From contig JAAFKB010000042.1 in assembly GCA_013299055.1 (NCBI GenBank), forward strand, positions 1 through 34,573: a stretch of DNA of 34,573 bases, read 5' to 3'. This document shows, in pieces, positions 15,730 through 23,568 of the stretch. This DNA is from Sphaerotilus sp. GTDB taxonomy: Bacteria > Pseudomonadota > Gammaproteobacteria > Burkholderiales > Burkholderiaceae_C. The notes under the pieces are model-generated. The model was not told the DNA's origin. It saw nothing but the letters and a program-made list of their open reading frames with translations, and made no database searches. Positions within the stretch are counted from its first letter, which is position 1; every line of letters begins with the position of its first letter. Position numbers and translations under genes: made by a program.

Positions 15730-16823
15730 TGGACCGACGGCACCTGATGCAGTGGATGGCCTTGTCCGCGCTGCCCTTGGCGGCAACGGCGCAGGGCGTG
15801 CGTCGGCGTGCGCTGGCCTTCCCCGCCGACTTCGGCAGCCACCCCGACACGCAGACCGAGTGGTGGTACGCCACCGGCTGGCTCGCCGCACCCGCACGCC
15901 CGGCCGAGCCGACGCACGGGTTCCAGCTCACCTTCTTCCGCTCGCGCACCGAGGTCGCTGCCAACCACCCGAGCGCGTTCGCGGCCAAGCAACTCGTCTT
16001 CGCGCACGTCGCCCTCACCGATCTGTCGGAGCGCCGCCAGCGCCACGACCAGCGCATCGCCCGCGCTGGCTTCGGTCGGGCGGACAGCGTGGTCGGCGAC
16101 ACGCGGGTGCATCTCGGCGACTGGCGGCTCCAGCGCAGCGGTGCCACGACCGCCAGCCGCTACGACGCGACCGTCGCCAGCCCCGCGCTGGGCGGCACGC
16201 TCGCGCTGTCGCTGCAGACCACCCAGCCGCTGCTGCTGCAGGGTGAGGCCGGCTATTCCCGCAAAGGCCCCGGCGCCGCGCAGGCCAGCCACTACTACAG
16301 CCAGCCGCAACTGGCTGTCAGCGCCACCCTCACCCCGACCGGCACAGGCCAACCCGCCCGCTCCCTGCGTGGCACCGCCTGGCTCGACCACGAGTGGAGC
16401 GACGCCGTGCTCGACCGCGACGCCGTGGGCTGGGACTGGATCGGCATCAACCTCGTCGACGGCAGCGCGCTGACCGCGTTCCGACTGCGGCGGGCGGATG
16501 GCTCGGCGCTGTGGGCGGGGGGATCGTGGCGGGCGACGGGGGGTGCCGTGCAGGCATTCGGCCCCGACGCCGTGCGCTTCACGCCACAGCGCGTGTGGGC
16601 GAGTCCGGCGACGGGCGGGCGCTATCCGGTGCAGTGGCTCGTCGAGACACCGGCCGGGCGGTGGACGGTGCGCGCACTGCTGGATGCGCAGGAACTCGAC
16701 AGCCGCGGCAGCACAGGCACCGTGTACTGGGAGGGCTTGAGCGAGTTGCTCGACCCGCAAGGGACGCGGGTCGGGCTGGGGTATCTGGAGATGACGGGCT
16801 ACGTGGGGCGGCTGACGCTCTGA
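15729..16823 (+). CDS. CrtC/AttH-type lipocalin-like exported protein
   Basis: A 364-residue protein of the COG5621/CrtC-like (AttH) lipocalin family. The N-terminus MDRRHLMQWMALSALPLAA reads as a twin-arginine (Tat) signal ending near ATAQG. Family marks are DFGSHPDTQTEWWYATGWL, GFQLTFFRSR, GEAGYSRKGP, ASHYYSQPQLAV, GTAWLDHEWS, WDWIGINLVDGSALTAF and GTVYWEGLSEL. AttH-like proteins are linked with an FtsX-type ABC exporter, as here; they probably bind a lipid or other hydrophobic ligand. ATG 15729 sits 7 bases after AGGAGG, better than GTG 15726. It is often annotated as carotenoid 1,2-hydratase, but no carotenoid genes are nearby. Confidence 0.85.
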   Translation: MDRRHLMQWMALSALPLAATAQGVRRRALAFPADFGSHPDTQTEWWYATGWLAAPARPAEPTHGFQLTFFRSRTEVAANHPSAFAAKQLVFAHVALTDLSERRQRHDQRIARAGFGRADSVVGDTRVHLGDWRLQRSGATTASRYDATVASPALGGTLALSLQTTQPLLLQGEAGYSRKGPGAAQASHYYSQPQLAVSATLTPTGTGQPARSLRGTAWLDHEWSDAVLDRDAVGWDWIGINLVDGSALTAFRLRRADGSALWAGGSWRATGGAVQAFGPDAVRFTPQRVWASPATGGRYPVQWLVETPAGRWTVRALLDAQELDSRGSTGTVYWEGLSELLDPQGTRVGLGYLEMTGYVGRLTL

Positions 16824-16837
16824 AGCGCGGGCGCGCC

Positions 16838-16843
16838 TACACT
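16838..16843 (+). promoter_or_regulatory. Candidate -10 element (TACACT) 7 bases before an ATG
   Basis: TACACT lies just before the ABC exporter start at 16851, which has no ribosome-binding site. The expected transcription start would coincide with the ATG. Similar placement is seen before the RsuA, ribF and DUF1841 genes. Confidence 0.35.
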
Positions 16844-16850
16844 CGCAGCC

Positions 16851-18638
16851 ATGCCCGCGCCCACCACCGACCGCCCCCGCGCCACCACCCCGCGCTCCCT
16901 GTCCGGCCTGAAACCGTTCCTCTGGCCCTACCGCCTCCAGATCGCGCTGGCCGGCCTGTTCCTCGTGCTGGCCGCGGTGAGCACGCTGGTGTTGCCGATG
17001 GCGCTGCGCTCGCTGATCGACCAGGGCCTCGTCGCCGCCGATCCGGGCGAGCGGGTGATGGCGCTGCGGGAGCATTTCCTGGCGCTGTTCGCGTGTGGCG
17101 CCGCTTTGGGTGGATTCTCGGCGGCGCGCTTCTACATGGTGAGCTGGCTCGGCGAACGCGTCACCGCCGACCTGCGCAACGCCGTCTACGCCCACGTGGT
17201 GCGCCAGAGCCCCGCCTTCTTCGAGACGACTCAGACCGGCGAGGTGCTGTCCCGGCTGACCACCGACACGACGCTGGTGCAGAGTGTCGTGGGATCGAGC
17301 CTGTCGATGGGCCTGCGCAACACGGTGATGGGGCTGGGCGCGATGGTGATGCTCATCGTCACCAACCCCTACGTGATGGCGCAGGTGCTGGGCATCCTGG
17401 TGCTGGTGGTGCTGCCGTCGCTGTACTTCGGTCGCCGCGTGCGCAAGCTCAGCCGCGCCAGCCAGGACCGCGTGGCCGACACCAGCGCCATCGCGGCCGA
17501 GGTGCTCAACGCCATCCCGGTCGTGCAGAGCTACACCCAGGAAACCCGCGAGGCCGCCCGCTTCGATGCCGCCACCGAGGATGCCTTCGAGACCGCCCGC
17601 AAGCGCACCCGTGTGCGCGCCTTCCTCGTCGCCTTCATCATCACCGCCACCTTCGGCGCCCTGCTGTGGGGCCTGTACCAAGGGACCGAAGCCGTGGTGG
17701 CCGGCCGCATCAGCGCGGGGCACCTGGGGCAGACCGTCGTCTACGTGATCATCCTGGTGGGCAGCGTGGCGGTGCTGTCGGAGGTGTACGGCGACCTGCT
17801 GCGCGCGGCCGGGGCGACCGAGCGGCTGATGGAATTGCTGGCGACCCGCTCGCCCGTGGAGGAGCCAGCCAGGCCGCTGGCCCTGCCGATGGCCCAGGGC
17901 GGCTCGGCCGTGCGCTTCTCGGCAGTGAATTTCCACTATCCGTCGCGGCCGATGCAGCCCTCGCTGGCGGACTTCAGCCTGACGCTGCGACCTGGCGAGA
18001 CCGTGGCGCTGGTCGGGCCGAGCGGGGCGGGCAAGAGCACGGTGCTGCAGCTGCTGCTGCGCTTCTATGACGCACAGTCCGGCAGCATCACGCTGGACGG
18101 GGTGGACGTGACGCGGCTGTCGCTGGCCGACCTGCGCGGGCGCGTGGGCATCGTGCCGCAGGACAGCACGATCTTCTCCGCCAATGCCATGGACAACATC
18201 CGCTATGGCCAGCCCGACGCCAGCGACGCCGAGGTCATCGCCGCCGCCAAGGCCGCCCACGCGCACGATTTCCTGAGCGCCCTGCCCGAGGGCTACCAGA
18301 CCTTTCTCGGCGAACGCGGCGTGCGGCTGTCGGGTGGCCAGCGCCAGCGCATCAGCATCGCACGCGCCATGCTCAAGAACCCGCCGCTGCTGCTGCTCGA
18401 CGAAGCCACCAGTGCGCTCGACGCCGAGAGCGAGCGGCTGGTGCAGGCCGCCCTCGAAACCGCGATGAAGGACCGCACCACCTTGGTGATCGCGCACCGG
18501 CTGGCGACGGTCCAGCAGGCCGATCGCATCGTCGTGCTCGACCACGGCAGGATTGCCGAGGAAGGCACCCATTCCGAACTGGTTCAACGGGGTGGTTTGT
18601 ATGCCAAGCTCGCGGCCATGCAATTCAATTCAGATTGA
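16851..18638 (+). CDS. MsbA-like ABC half-exporter (fused membrane and ATPase domains)
   Basis: A 595-residue type IV ABC exporter with six membrane helices in about residues 28-320 and a C-terminal nucleotide-binding domain. Walker A is GPSGAGKST (389-397), the Q-loop GIVPQDSTIFSA, the signature LSGGQRQR (493-500), Walker B and D-loop LLLLDEATSALD (513-524), and the switch region VIAHRLATV. It works as a homodimer exporting lipids, drugs or similar hydrophobic molecules. It resembles the lipid A flippase subfamily but could equally be a drug exporter. It starts 27 bases after the AttH-like gene and seems to have its own promoter. The PilZ gene follows 4 bases after its stop. Confidence 0.9.
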   Translation: MPAPTTDRPRATTPRSLSGLKPFLWPYRLQIALAGLFLVLAAVSTLVLPMALRSLIDQGLVAADPGERVMALREHFLALFACGAALGGFSAARFYMVSWLGERVTADLRNAVYAHVVRQSPAFFETTQTGEVLSRLTTDTTLVQSVVGSSLSMGLRNTVMGLGAMVMLIVTNPYVMAQVLGILVLVVLPSLYFGRRVRKLSRASQDRVADTSAIAAEVLNAIPVVQSYTQETREAARFDAATEDAFETARKRTRVRAFLVAFIITATFGALLWGLYQGTEAVVAGRISAGHLGQTVVYVIILVGSVAVLSEVYGDLLRAAGATERLMELLATRSPVEEPARPLALPMAQGGSAVRFSAVNFHYPSRPMQPSLADFSLTLRPGETVALVGPSGAGKSTVLQLLLRFYDAQSGSITLDGVDVTRLSLADLRGRVGIVPQDSTIFSANAMDNIRYGQPDASDAEVIAAAKAAHAHDFLSALPEGYQTFLGERGVRLSGGQRQRISIARAMLKNPPLLLLDEATSALDAESERLVQAALETAMKDRTTLVIAHRLATVQQADRIVVLDHGRIAEEGTHSELVQRGGLYAKLAAMQFNSD

Positions 18639-18642
18639 CGCC

Positions 18643-19014
18643 ATGATGACCACCACACCCGTGCGCGGCTCGATGGAAAGCCGCAAGGAGCCCCGCTTCA
18701 ACGTCACCTGGCGCGGGCGGCTGACGTTGCCGGACGGACAGGTGCAGGAGGTGCGGGTACGCGACATCTCGGAAAAGGGCGTCGGTCTGCTGGCGGACTT
18801 TCCTCTGCCGAGCCACACGGCGATGCTGCTGGTGCTGGGCGTGCCGGATCTGAAGGACATGACCCGCATCATGGCGGTGCCGGTGCGCATCAATTCGGCC
18901 TATGTGGTGATGCAGAGCCACGATTTCCGCATCGGGGGCACCTGGATCGACTTGAGCGATTCGGTGCGCGCCCTGCTGCAGGACTGGATCCGCAAGCTGA
19001 GCTACAGGGCGTGA
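18643..19014 (+). CDS. PilZ domain protein (c-di-GMP receptor)
   Basis: A 123-residue single-domain PilZ protein. The two cyclic di-GMP-binding motifs are intact: R14-K-E-P-R18 (RxxxR) and D41-I-S43-E-K-G46 (D/NxSxxG). The C-terminal part (FRIGGTWIDLSDSVRALLQDWI) continues the barrel and helix. It should sense cyclic di-GMP and act on a partner protein. It starts 4 bases after the ABC exporter stop, so the two share a transcript; a diguanylate cyclase is encoded 5.5 kb upstream. ATG 18646 is an equivalent start. Confidence 0.9.
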   Translation: MMTTTPVRGSMESRKEPRFNVTWRGRLTLPDGQVQEVRVRDISEKGVGLLADFPLPSHTAMLLVLGVPDLKDMTRIMAVPVRINSAYVVMQSHDFRIGGTWIDLSDSVRALLQDWIRKLSYRA

Positions 19015-19041
19015 CGGACGCGCGTGGCGCGCAGCGTGGCG

Positions 19042-19047
19042 GATAAT
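19042..19047 (+). promoter_or_regulatory. Candidate -10 element (GATAAT) upstream of thyA
   Basis: GATAAT lies 35 bases before the thyA ATG in the 68-base gap after the PilZ gene. No convincing -35 box is seen. Confidence 0.3.
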
Positions 19048-19082
19048 CGGCCGCTTTGCTCCCAGCCTGCTCCCAGCCGAAC

Positions 19083-19916
19083 ATGGACGCCACCCTCTCC
19101 CTGCACACCGAGCGGCCGATCCGCACGCAGTACGAAGATCTCATGCGCCATGTCCACCAGCATGGCGTCCTCAAGAGCGACCGCACCGGCACCGGCACCC
19201 GCAGCGTCTTCGGCCACCAGATGCGCTTCGACCTGCGCGAAGGCTTCCCGCTCGTCACCACCAAGAAGGTCCACCTGCGCTCGATCATCCTGGAGCTGCT
19301 GTGGTTCCTGCGCGGCGAGTCCAACGTGCAGTGGCTGCAGGACCGCGGCGTGACGATCTGGGACGAATGGGCCCGCGACGACGGCGATCTCGGCCCGGTC
19401 TACGGCGTGCAGTGGCGCTCCTGGCCCACGCCCGGTGGCGGTCACGTCGACCAGATCGCCGAGGTCGTGCAGCAGCTCAAGACCAACCCGGATTCGCGCC
19501 GCATCCTCGTCAGCGCCTGGAACGTGGCCGAGCTGAACCGCATGGCGCTGATGCCTTGTCACGCGCTGTTCCAGTTCTATGTCGCCGACGGGCGCCTGAG
19601 CTGCCAGCTCTACCAGCGCAGCGCAGACATCTTCCTGGGTGTGCCGTTCAACATCGCCAGCTACGCGCTGCTGACGCACATGCTCGCGCAGCAGTGCGAC
19701 CTCGAAGTCGGGGACTTCGTGTGGACGGGCGGCGACTGCCACCTCTACAGCAACCACACCGAGCAGGTCGAGACACAGCTCGCCCGCACGCCCTGGCCCT
19801 TCCCGACGCTGGAACTCCTGCGCCGTCCCGACTCCATCTTCGACTACCAGTTCGAGGACTTCGCTGTCCACGACTACCAGCACCACCCGGCCATCAAGGC
19901 GCCGGTGGCCGTCTGA
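19083..19916 (+). CDS. thyA: Thymidylate synthase
   Basis: A 277-residue thymidylate synthase that makes dTMP from dUMP using methylene-tetrahydrofolate. The visible blocks are [19 protein letters not shown], the catalytic cysteine C159 in [31 protein letters not shown] and the folate/dUMP-binding [12 protein letters not shown]. Its length is slightly above the E. coli enzyme. The folA gene follows after 17 bases, the usual pairing because the reaction produces dihydrofolate. No ribosome-binding site stands out before ATG 19083. Confidence 0.97.
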   Translation: MDATLSLHTERPIRTQYEDLMRHVHQHGVLKSDRTGTGTRSVFGHQMRFDLREGFPLVTTKKVHLRSIILELLWFLRGESNVQWLQDRGVTIWDEWARDDGDLGPVYGVQWRSWPTPGGGHVDQIAEVVQQLKTNPDSRRILVSAWNVAELNRMALMPCHALFQFYVADGRLSCQLYQRSADIFLGVPFNIASYALLTHMLAQQCDLEVGDFVWTGGDCHLYSNHTEQVETQLARTPWPFPTLELLRRPDSIFDYQFEDFAVHDYQHHPAIKAPVAV

Positions 19917-19933
19917 GACCAAGGGGACGGACC

Positions 19934-20428
19934 ATGGCACAGCTTTGCCTGATCGCAGCGGTCGCCCGCAACGGCGTGATCGGCCACGACAACGGACTTG
20001 TCTGGCACGACCCGGTGGACGCGAAGCACTTCCGCACGACGACGATGGGCTGCCCCGTCGTCATGGGCCGCAAGACCTGGGATTCGCTGCCGGCGAAGTT
20101 CCGCCCGCTGCCGGGCCGGCGCAACGTGGTCGTCACGCGCCAGCGGGAGTGGGCGGGCAGCGCGGCGGCGCAAGGGGCGGAGGTCGTGTTCAGCCTCGAC
20201 GCGGCACTGGCGGCGGTGGCGGACACCGAGGCGCCGCGGGTCTTCGTGGTGGGGGGCGGCGAGCTGTACGCACAGGCCCTGCCGCACGCCGAGGTGCTGG
20301 AGCTGACCGAGATCGATGCGGACCTCGATGGCGACGTGCGCTTCCCGGACTGGCCGCGTGACGCCTTCGAGGAAATCGCCCGGACAGTGCATCCGGGCTT
20401 TGCCTTCGTGACCTGCCGGCGCCGCTGA
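19934..20428 (+). CDS. folA: Dihydrofolate reductase
   Basis: A 164-residue type I dihydrofolate reductase that regenerates tetrahydrofolate with NADPH. The N-terminus has IAAVARNGVIGHDNGLVW with the catalytic acid D29 in PVDAKHF. GCPVVMGRKTWDSLP, PGRRNVVVTR and the NADPH site VFVVGGGELYAQALP follow. The ribosome-binding site AAGGGGA lies before ATG 19934. It is co-transcribed with thyA. The stop is 3 bases from the end of the convergent NnrU gene. Confidence 0.97.
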   Translation: MAQLCLIAAVARNGVIGHDNGLVWHDPVDAKHFRTTTMGCPVVMGRKTWDSLPAKFRPLPGRRNVVVTRQREWAGSAAAQGAEVVFSLDAALAAVADTEAPRVFVVGGGELYAQALPHAEVLELTEIDADLDGDVRFPDWPRDAFEEIARTVHPGFAFVTCRRR

Positions 20429-20431
20429 ACC

Positions 20432-21010
20432 TCAGCCGAAGGGCCGCACGCCGATCAGCGGCCCGTGCAGCCACAGCGCGAAGATGATCCACGCGAAGAT
20501 GCCGACGAAGGCGGTGATCACGTCGCGCCCGGAGTGCAGCGACAGTGCTGGATCGCCCGCCGCACGGTCCCGCTGGCGCGCCGCCCGGAACGCCAGCACC
20601 GCCCACAGCAGGACACTGCCAAACAGCACCACGTCCGCCAGCCGTCCGTTGGACAGCAGGTGCGCCAGCGCCCAGACCTTCATGCCCAGCAGCATCGGGT
20701 GCCGCACCTTGGCCTTCAGGCGCGAGCCGGGCACGTAGGCGGCGGTCAGCAGCACGAAGGACAGCAGCATCAGCAACGCGGCGACATGGCGCGTGGCGGT
20801 CGGCGGCGTCCACAGGTCGACGGGTGCGGCCCGTGCCATGCCGTAGCCCCAGACCACCAGGACCAGTCCGATCGCAGACACCAGCGCGTAGGCGGCCTTC
20901 CACTTCAAGGCGCCATGTCGCCTGATCTGTGCAGAACGCCAGTCATCGGCGAAGATCCGGATCGAATGGATCCCGAGAAAGCACAACAAGCCCAGCAACA
21001 GGGTGGTCAC
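20432..21010 (-). CDS. NnrU family membrane protein
   Basis: A 192-residue integral membrane protein with about five or six hydrophobic segments. The N-terminus LGLLCFLGIHSIRIFADDWR and the middle VPGSRLKAKVRHPMLLGMKVWALAHLLSNG are NnrU family marks. NnrU is linked with nitrite and nitric oxide reduction in denitrifiers, but its biochemical role is unsettled and the family is wider than denitrification; no denitrification genes are here. The start is GTG at 21010. It converges on folA with a 3-base gap. Confidence 0.85.
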   Translation of the reverse strand: MTTLLLGLLCFLGIHSIRIFADDWRSAQIRRHGALKWKAAYALVSAIGLVLVVWGYGMARAAPVDLWTPPTATRHVAALLMLLSFVLLTAAYVPGSRLKAKVRHPMLLGMKVWALAHLLSNGRLADVVLFGSVLLWAVLAFRAARQRDRAAGDPALSLHSGRDVITAFVGIFAWIIFALWLHGPLIGVRPFG

Positions 21011-21090
21011 GGCGTCAGTCCTTGAAGTAGGTGAGGAACGGCCGCGAGTATCGCCCGGCCGACCTGCGGCATCATCACGCCATGAGCCTA

Positions 21091-21171
21091 GAGCGTGTTA
21101 CTGACTCGCGGTTGATGCGGACAGGAGTGCACCTACATAGGCGTGATGAGCAGAAAGCCGTACCCCAGTGC
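21091..21171 (+). mobile_element. IS5-like left-end fragment (probable)
   Basis: GAGCGTGTTACTGACTCGCG at 21091 resembles an IS5-group terminus. At 21146 an ATG opens MSRKPYPS, the usual start of one IS5-type transposase group. The frame then runs directly into unrelated sequence at about 21170, exactly where the IS4-family transposase pseudogene ends. Only about 80 bases would remain. I rely on memory of the N-terminal motif; the call is tentative. Confidence 0.4.
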
Positions 21172-21173
21172 TT

Positions 21174-21829
21174 TCAAGGTGCCTTCACCTTGCGCTGCTG
21201 AAGCGTTCTGGCCACGGAGAAGTGGGCGCGACCGGGATCATGCGTGCGCTTGACCGCAGGGGTTCGTGTGCTGCGTCCGGTCTTGCGGTAGCGGGCCAGA
21301 TCGAGCCGCTTGGCCTGCTGTGCCAGCCAGGCCGCCATCGCCTGCGGACTGGCCCGCCGGAAGGGCTCCCAGTCCCCGGCATCGACGATCGTGTCCAGGC
21401 TCTCGCCGAGGTTGCGCATCTCGATGGCCATGTAGTAGCCCGACAGCGCGGCCTCGGCCTGCTCGGCGCTCAGCGTCGTCACCAGACAGATCGTGTCGTC
21501 GCCGTCGCGGGTCGGCTTGGGCAGCTGGATGCGGATGCGCCTGACCCGCAGCGCCTGTTCGTCAGCCTCCAGACCGAGTTGCACCCACTGCTCGCCGATC
21601 TGCGCGCCCTTGTCATCGACCCCGACCTCGCGCAGCGGCTCCAGCGGTCGGTAGCGCAGCATCCCGTGCTCCCGGATGAGTACGTGCCCGGCTCCATCTG
21701 CTGCAGCTTGTTGTACACCGAGGTCACCGACACCCCGATCGCATCGCCCGCAGCCCGCGTGGCCGCATGCACCGAGGTCTGCTCGGCAAACCGCCGTGTC
21801 ACGGACGAGGGCGAAGTGCTGTTCTGAGC
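21174..21829 (-). pseudogene. IS4-family transposase remnant with internal deletions
   Basis: Three segments of an IS4-type transposase remain in order. The N-terminal part (AGDAIGVSVTSVYNKLQQMEP) is in one frame at about 21700-21815. A shift near 21695 leads to IREHGMLRYRPLEPLREVG and VRRIRIQLPKPTRDGDDTIC. The central catalytic stretch is then missing after SAEQAEAALSGYY. The C-terminal segment (AWLAQQAKRLDLARYRK and VKRTHDPGRAHFSVARTL) ends at the TGA at 21174. The DDE catalytic core is incomplete, so it cannot be active. Terminal inverted repeats were not found. Confidence 0.75.
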
Positions 21830-21871
21830 GCGGCTGACCTGCACGACACGCGGTGACGACGCAGCGTATGA

Positions 21872-22648
21872 CCGCAGCCTGATCTGCTGGAGAGTCCGCA
21901 GCGGCGCCATCCGGTGATCCTGTTCTCGGTGCCGGAAGGCGTGAACGACATCACCCAGGTGGCCGCCAATGCCAACTGGGTCACTGAGAAGACGCTGGGC
22001 GCCGCGCATGTGTTCGTGCTGACCAGCGATGCCAGCTTTGCGTTCACTGAGGCAGTCGGTGCGGCTCTACCGGCCGGGTTTTCGGCGCTGGAAGGACGAC
22101 GCCTATGACCACCCCATCACACGGATTGAGGGCATCCAGGCATTGCGCGACCAGCATCCCGAGAAATCGAAGTTCTTTGAACATTGGCTGGTGTCCCAGG
22201 CGCTGGCGGTGACGGCGTTCCGGGCTGACCGGGAACAGCTCCTGCCGAGTTTTGAGACGGTGCGCCGCATGGCCGCACAGCTACAACGCAAGGCCGCTCG
22301 GGCAGAAGGGACGAGAACAGATCGAATCAGCCCGCAACAACGCTGTGGCGGAGGGCCCCGCTTTGCGGGCGCGCATCGCGTTGCTGGAAAAACAACTGGC
22401 CGAGGTGGGCGCCAGGCCGCCCATTCCCGACCATCTGAACGACTTCCAGACTTGGTGCGAACAGCACCTGACCGGCTCGGTGACCTTGCACAGCCGGGCG
22501 TTCCGTGGCGTGAAGCAGTCGGTCTACGAGAACCCGATTCGAAGCCGAGCGGGCACGCTGCGTCCGCCTGTACTGCTTCTGGGACGATGAAACCCAGACC
22601 GCCGTGGTGGGCTGGTTGCCATCGCACCTCGACAACGCGATGCCCTGA
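21872..22648 (+). pseudogene. Broken gene of unknown function (three reading-frame breaks)
   Basis: Coding-like sequence continues through three frames. Frame one reads HPVILFSVPEGVNDITQVAA and HVFVLTSDASFAFTEAVG up to about 22055. The next frame gives RLYRPGFRRWKDDAYDHP and FFEHWLVSQALAVTAFRADR to about 22290. The next gives REQIESARNNAVAEGPAL, a short coiled-coil, and HLNDFQTWCEQHLTGSVTLH to about 22530. The last gives RCVRLYCFWDDETQTAVVGW followed by LPSHLDN and a TGA at 22646. The pieces look like one long protein with an N-terminal globular part, a coiled-coil and a conserved C-terminus, shortened by internal deletions. I do not recognise the family. The setting between an IS remnant and a toxin-antitoxin pair suggests a former defence or accessory gene. 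Confidence 0.6.
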
Positions 22649-22672
22649 AGGACACCAGTGTCTTGGTTCGCT

Positions 22673-23200
22673 TCAATGTGCTGGCCACCCTCGCGCCGCC
22701 GCCACGGTGCCCAGCGGCAGAAACAACACCAGCGGCGACTGTGGCAGCGTGATGAACCCCTGGTGTCGGTAGAAGGCCGCTGCGGTGTCGTCCTTGGCAT
22801 CGACCATGAGCGCATGGGCGGCGATCTCCGAGCGGATCGCCCGGTCCAGCGCATCGGCCACCAAGGTGCCGCCCAAGCCCTGTCCCTTTAACGCCTGATC
22901 GACCGCCAGCCGGCCCATGCGCACGGCGGGCACGCTCGGATAGCGCGGCAGCTTGCGGGCGGTGGCGGCCGGCAAGTCCGCCAGCAGCAGACTGGCCGAG
23001 GCGAGCGTGTAGTAGCCCGCCAGGCGTGGCACCGGCTCGGTGGTCAGCGCAACGAAGCAAGCCGCCACCCGACGCCGGACATCCTGGGTGATCTGCTCGC
23101 GCAGGTAGCGGTCCAGGGGTTCGGCGCCGCTGCAGAACGCCTTGCGGTCGAGGTCGGCGGGGAGCGGCCGGACTTGGAACAGGGGCGAAACAGTCGTCAT
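22673..23200 (-). CDS. GNAT toxin of a type II toxin-antitoxin pair
   Basis: A 175-residue GCN5-related acetyltransferase of the TacT/AtaT class, whose members acetylate the amino group of aminoacyl-tRNA and stop translation. The N-terminus has LDRKAFCSGAEPLDRYLRE. The acetyl-CoA-binding loop is in MGRLAVDQALKGQGLGGTLV and the C-terminal catalytic tyrosine region is in AAAFYRHQGFI. Length and motif order match TacT-like toxins. It follows the DUF1778 antitoxin with a 9-base gap. It is the only apparently intact module in an otherwise decayed stretch. The target tRNA is unknown. Confidence 0.9.
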   Translation of the reverse strand: MTTVSPLFQVRPLPADLDRKAFCSGAEPLDRYLREQITQDVRRRVAACFVALTTEPVPRLAGYYTLASASLLLADLPAATARKLPRYPSVPAVRMGRLAVDQALKGQGLGGTLVADALDRAIRSEIAAHALMVDAKDDTAAAFYRHQGFITLPQSPLVLFLPLGTVAAARGWPAH

Positions 23201-23209
23201 CGCCGGCCG

Positions 23210-23497
23210 TCAGTCCGTGCCCAGCAATTGGCGGCGGCGGGCGAATGCACGCACCAGGGCTGGCGATGGCTCGGGCGGCGAGAGCAGGGCCTGGGCAAAA
23301 CACTGCTGGTCCTCCAGCGACAGCCGCACCACTTCGGCTTGTGCGATGGCCTGCTGGGCAGCGTCCTGGACCGCGGCGATCACGAAGTCGGTCATGGTGC
23401 GGCCCTGGAGTTCGGCAGCGCGTTTGAGCATCGCGTGCAGGTCGGTGCTGATGCGCGCTTCGAGACGGGCCGTTGCAGTGGATGAAGAGGCTGGCAT
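23210..23497 (-). CDS. DUF1778 (ribbon-helix-helix) antitoxin
   Basis: A 95-residue TacA-like antitoxin. An N-terminal ribbon-helix-helix (ATARLEARISTDLHAMLKRA) binds DNA. The region from AELQGRTMTDFVIAAVQDAA leads into a C-terminal segment expected to wrap the toxin. ATG 23497 is chosen because AGGAG lies at 23505-23509; the upstream in-frame ATG lacks such a site. It is the first gene of the pair and probably represses its own promoter through the inverted repeat at 23511-23542. Confidence 0.9.
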   Translation of the reverse strand: MPASSSTATARLEARISTDLHAMLKRAAELQGRTMTDFVIAAVQDAAQQAIAQAEVVRLSLEDQQCFAQALLSPPEPSPALVRAFARRRQLLGTD

Positions 23498-23510
23498 GGG
23501 TATTCTCCTG

Positions 23511-23542
23511 ATATGAATGTACGGCAATTGGCCGGATCATAT
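23511..23542. promoter_or_regulatory. Candidate antitoxin operator/promoter
   Basis: ATATGA (23511-23516) and TCATAT (23537-23542) form an inverted repeat around a GGCAATTGGCC-like core, just upstream of the antitoxin ribosome-binding site. This is the expected place for autorepression by a ribbon-helix-helix dimer. The symmetry of the core is imperfect. Confidence 0.4.
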
Positions 23543-23568
23543 GCAGCGACAATGATTGGTTTTTTTGT

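Noticed and set aside
13174..15897. Open frame of 907 codons on the minus strand
   Set aside because: Antisense to the FtsX-type permease; its composition is dominated by Arg, Gln and His, typical of a frame shadow.
15582..18623. Open frame of 1013 codons on the minus strand
   Set aside because: It is antisense to the AttH-like and ABC exporter genes, whose motifs are unmistakable. Long antisense frames are expected in G+C-rich codon-biased DNA, and its translation is rich in Arg, His, Gly and Gln without any motif.
21146..21200. A functional IS5 transposase start at 21146
   Set aside because: The frame loses the transposase sequence after eight residues and runs into the IS4-family fragment, so at most a remnant is present.
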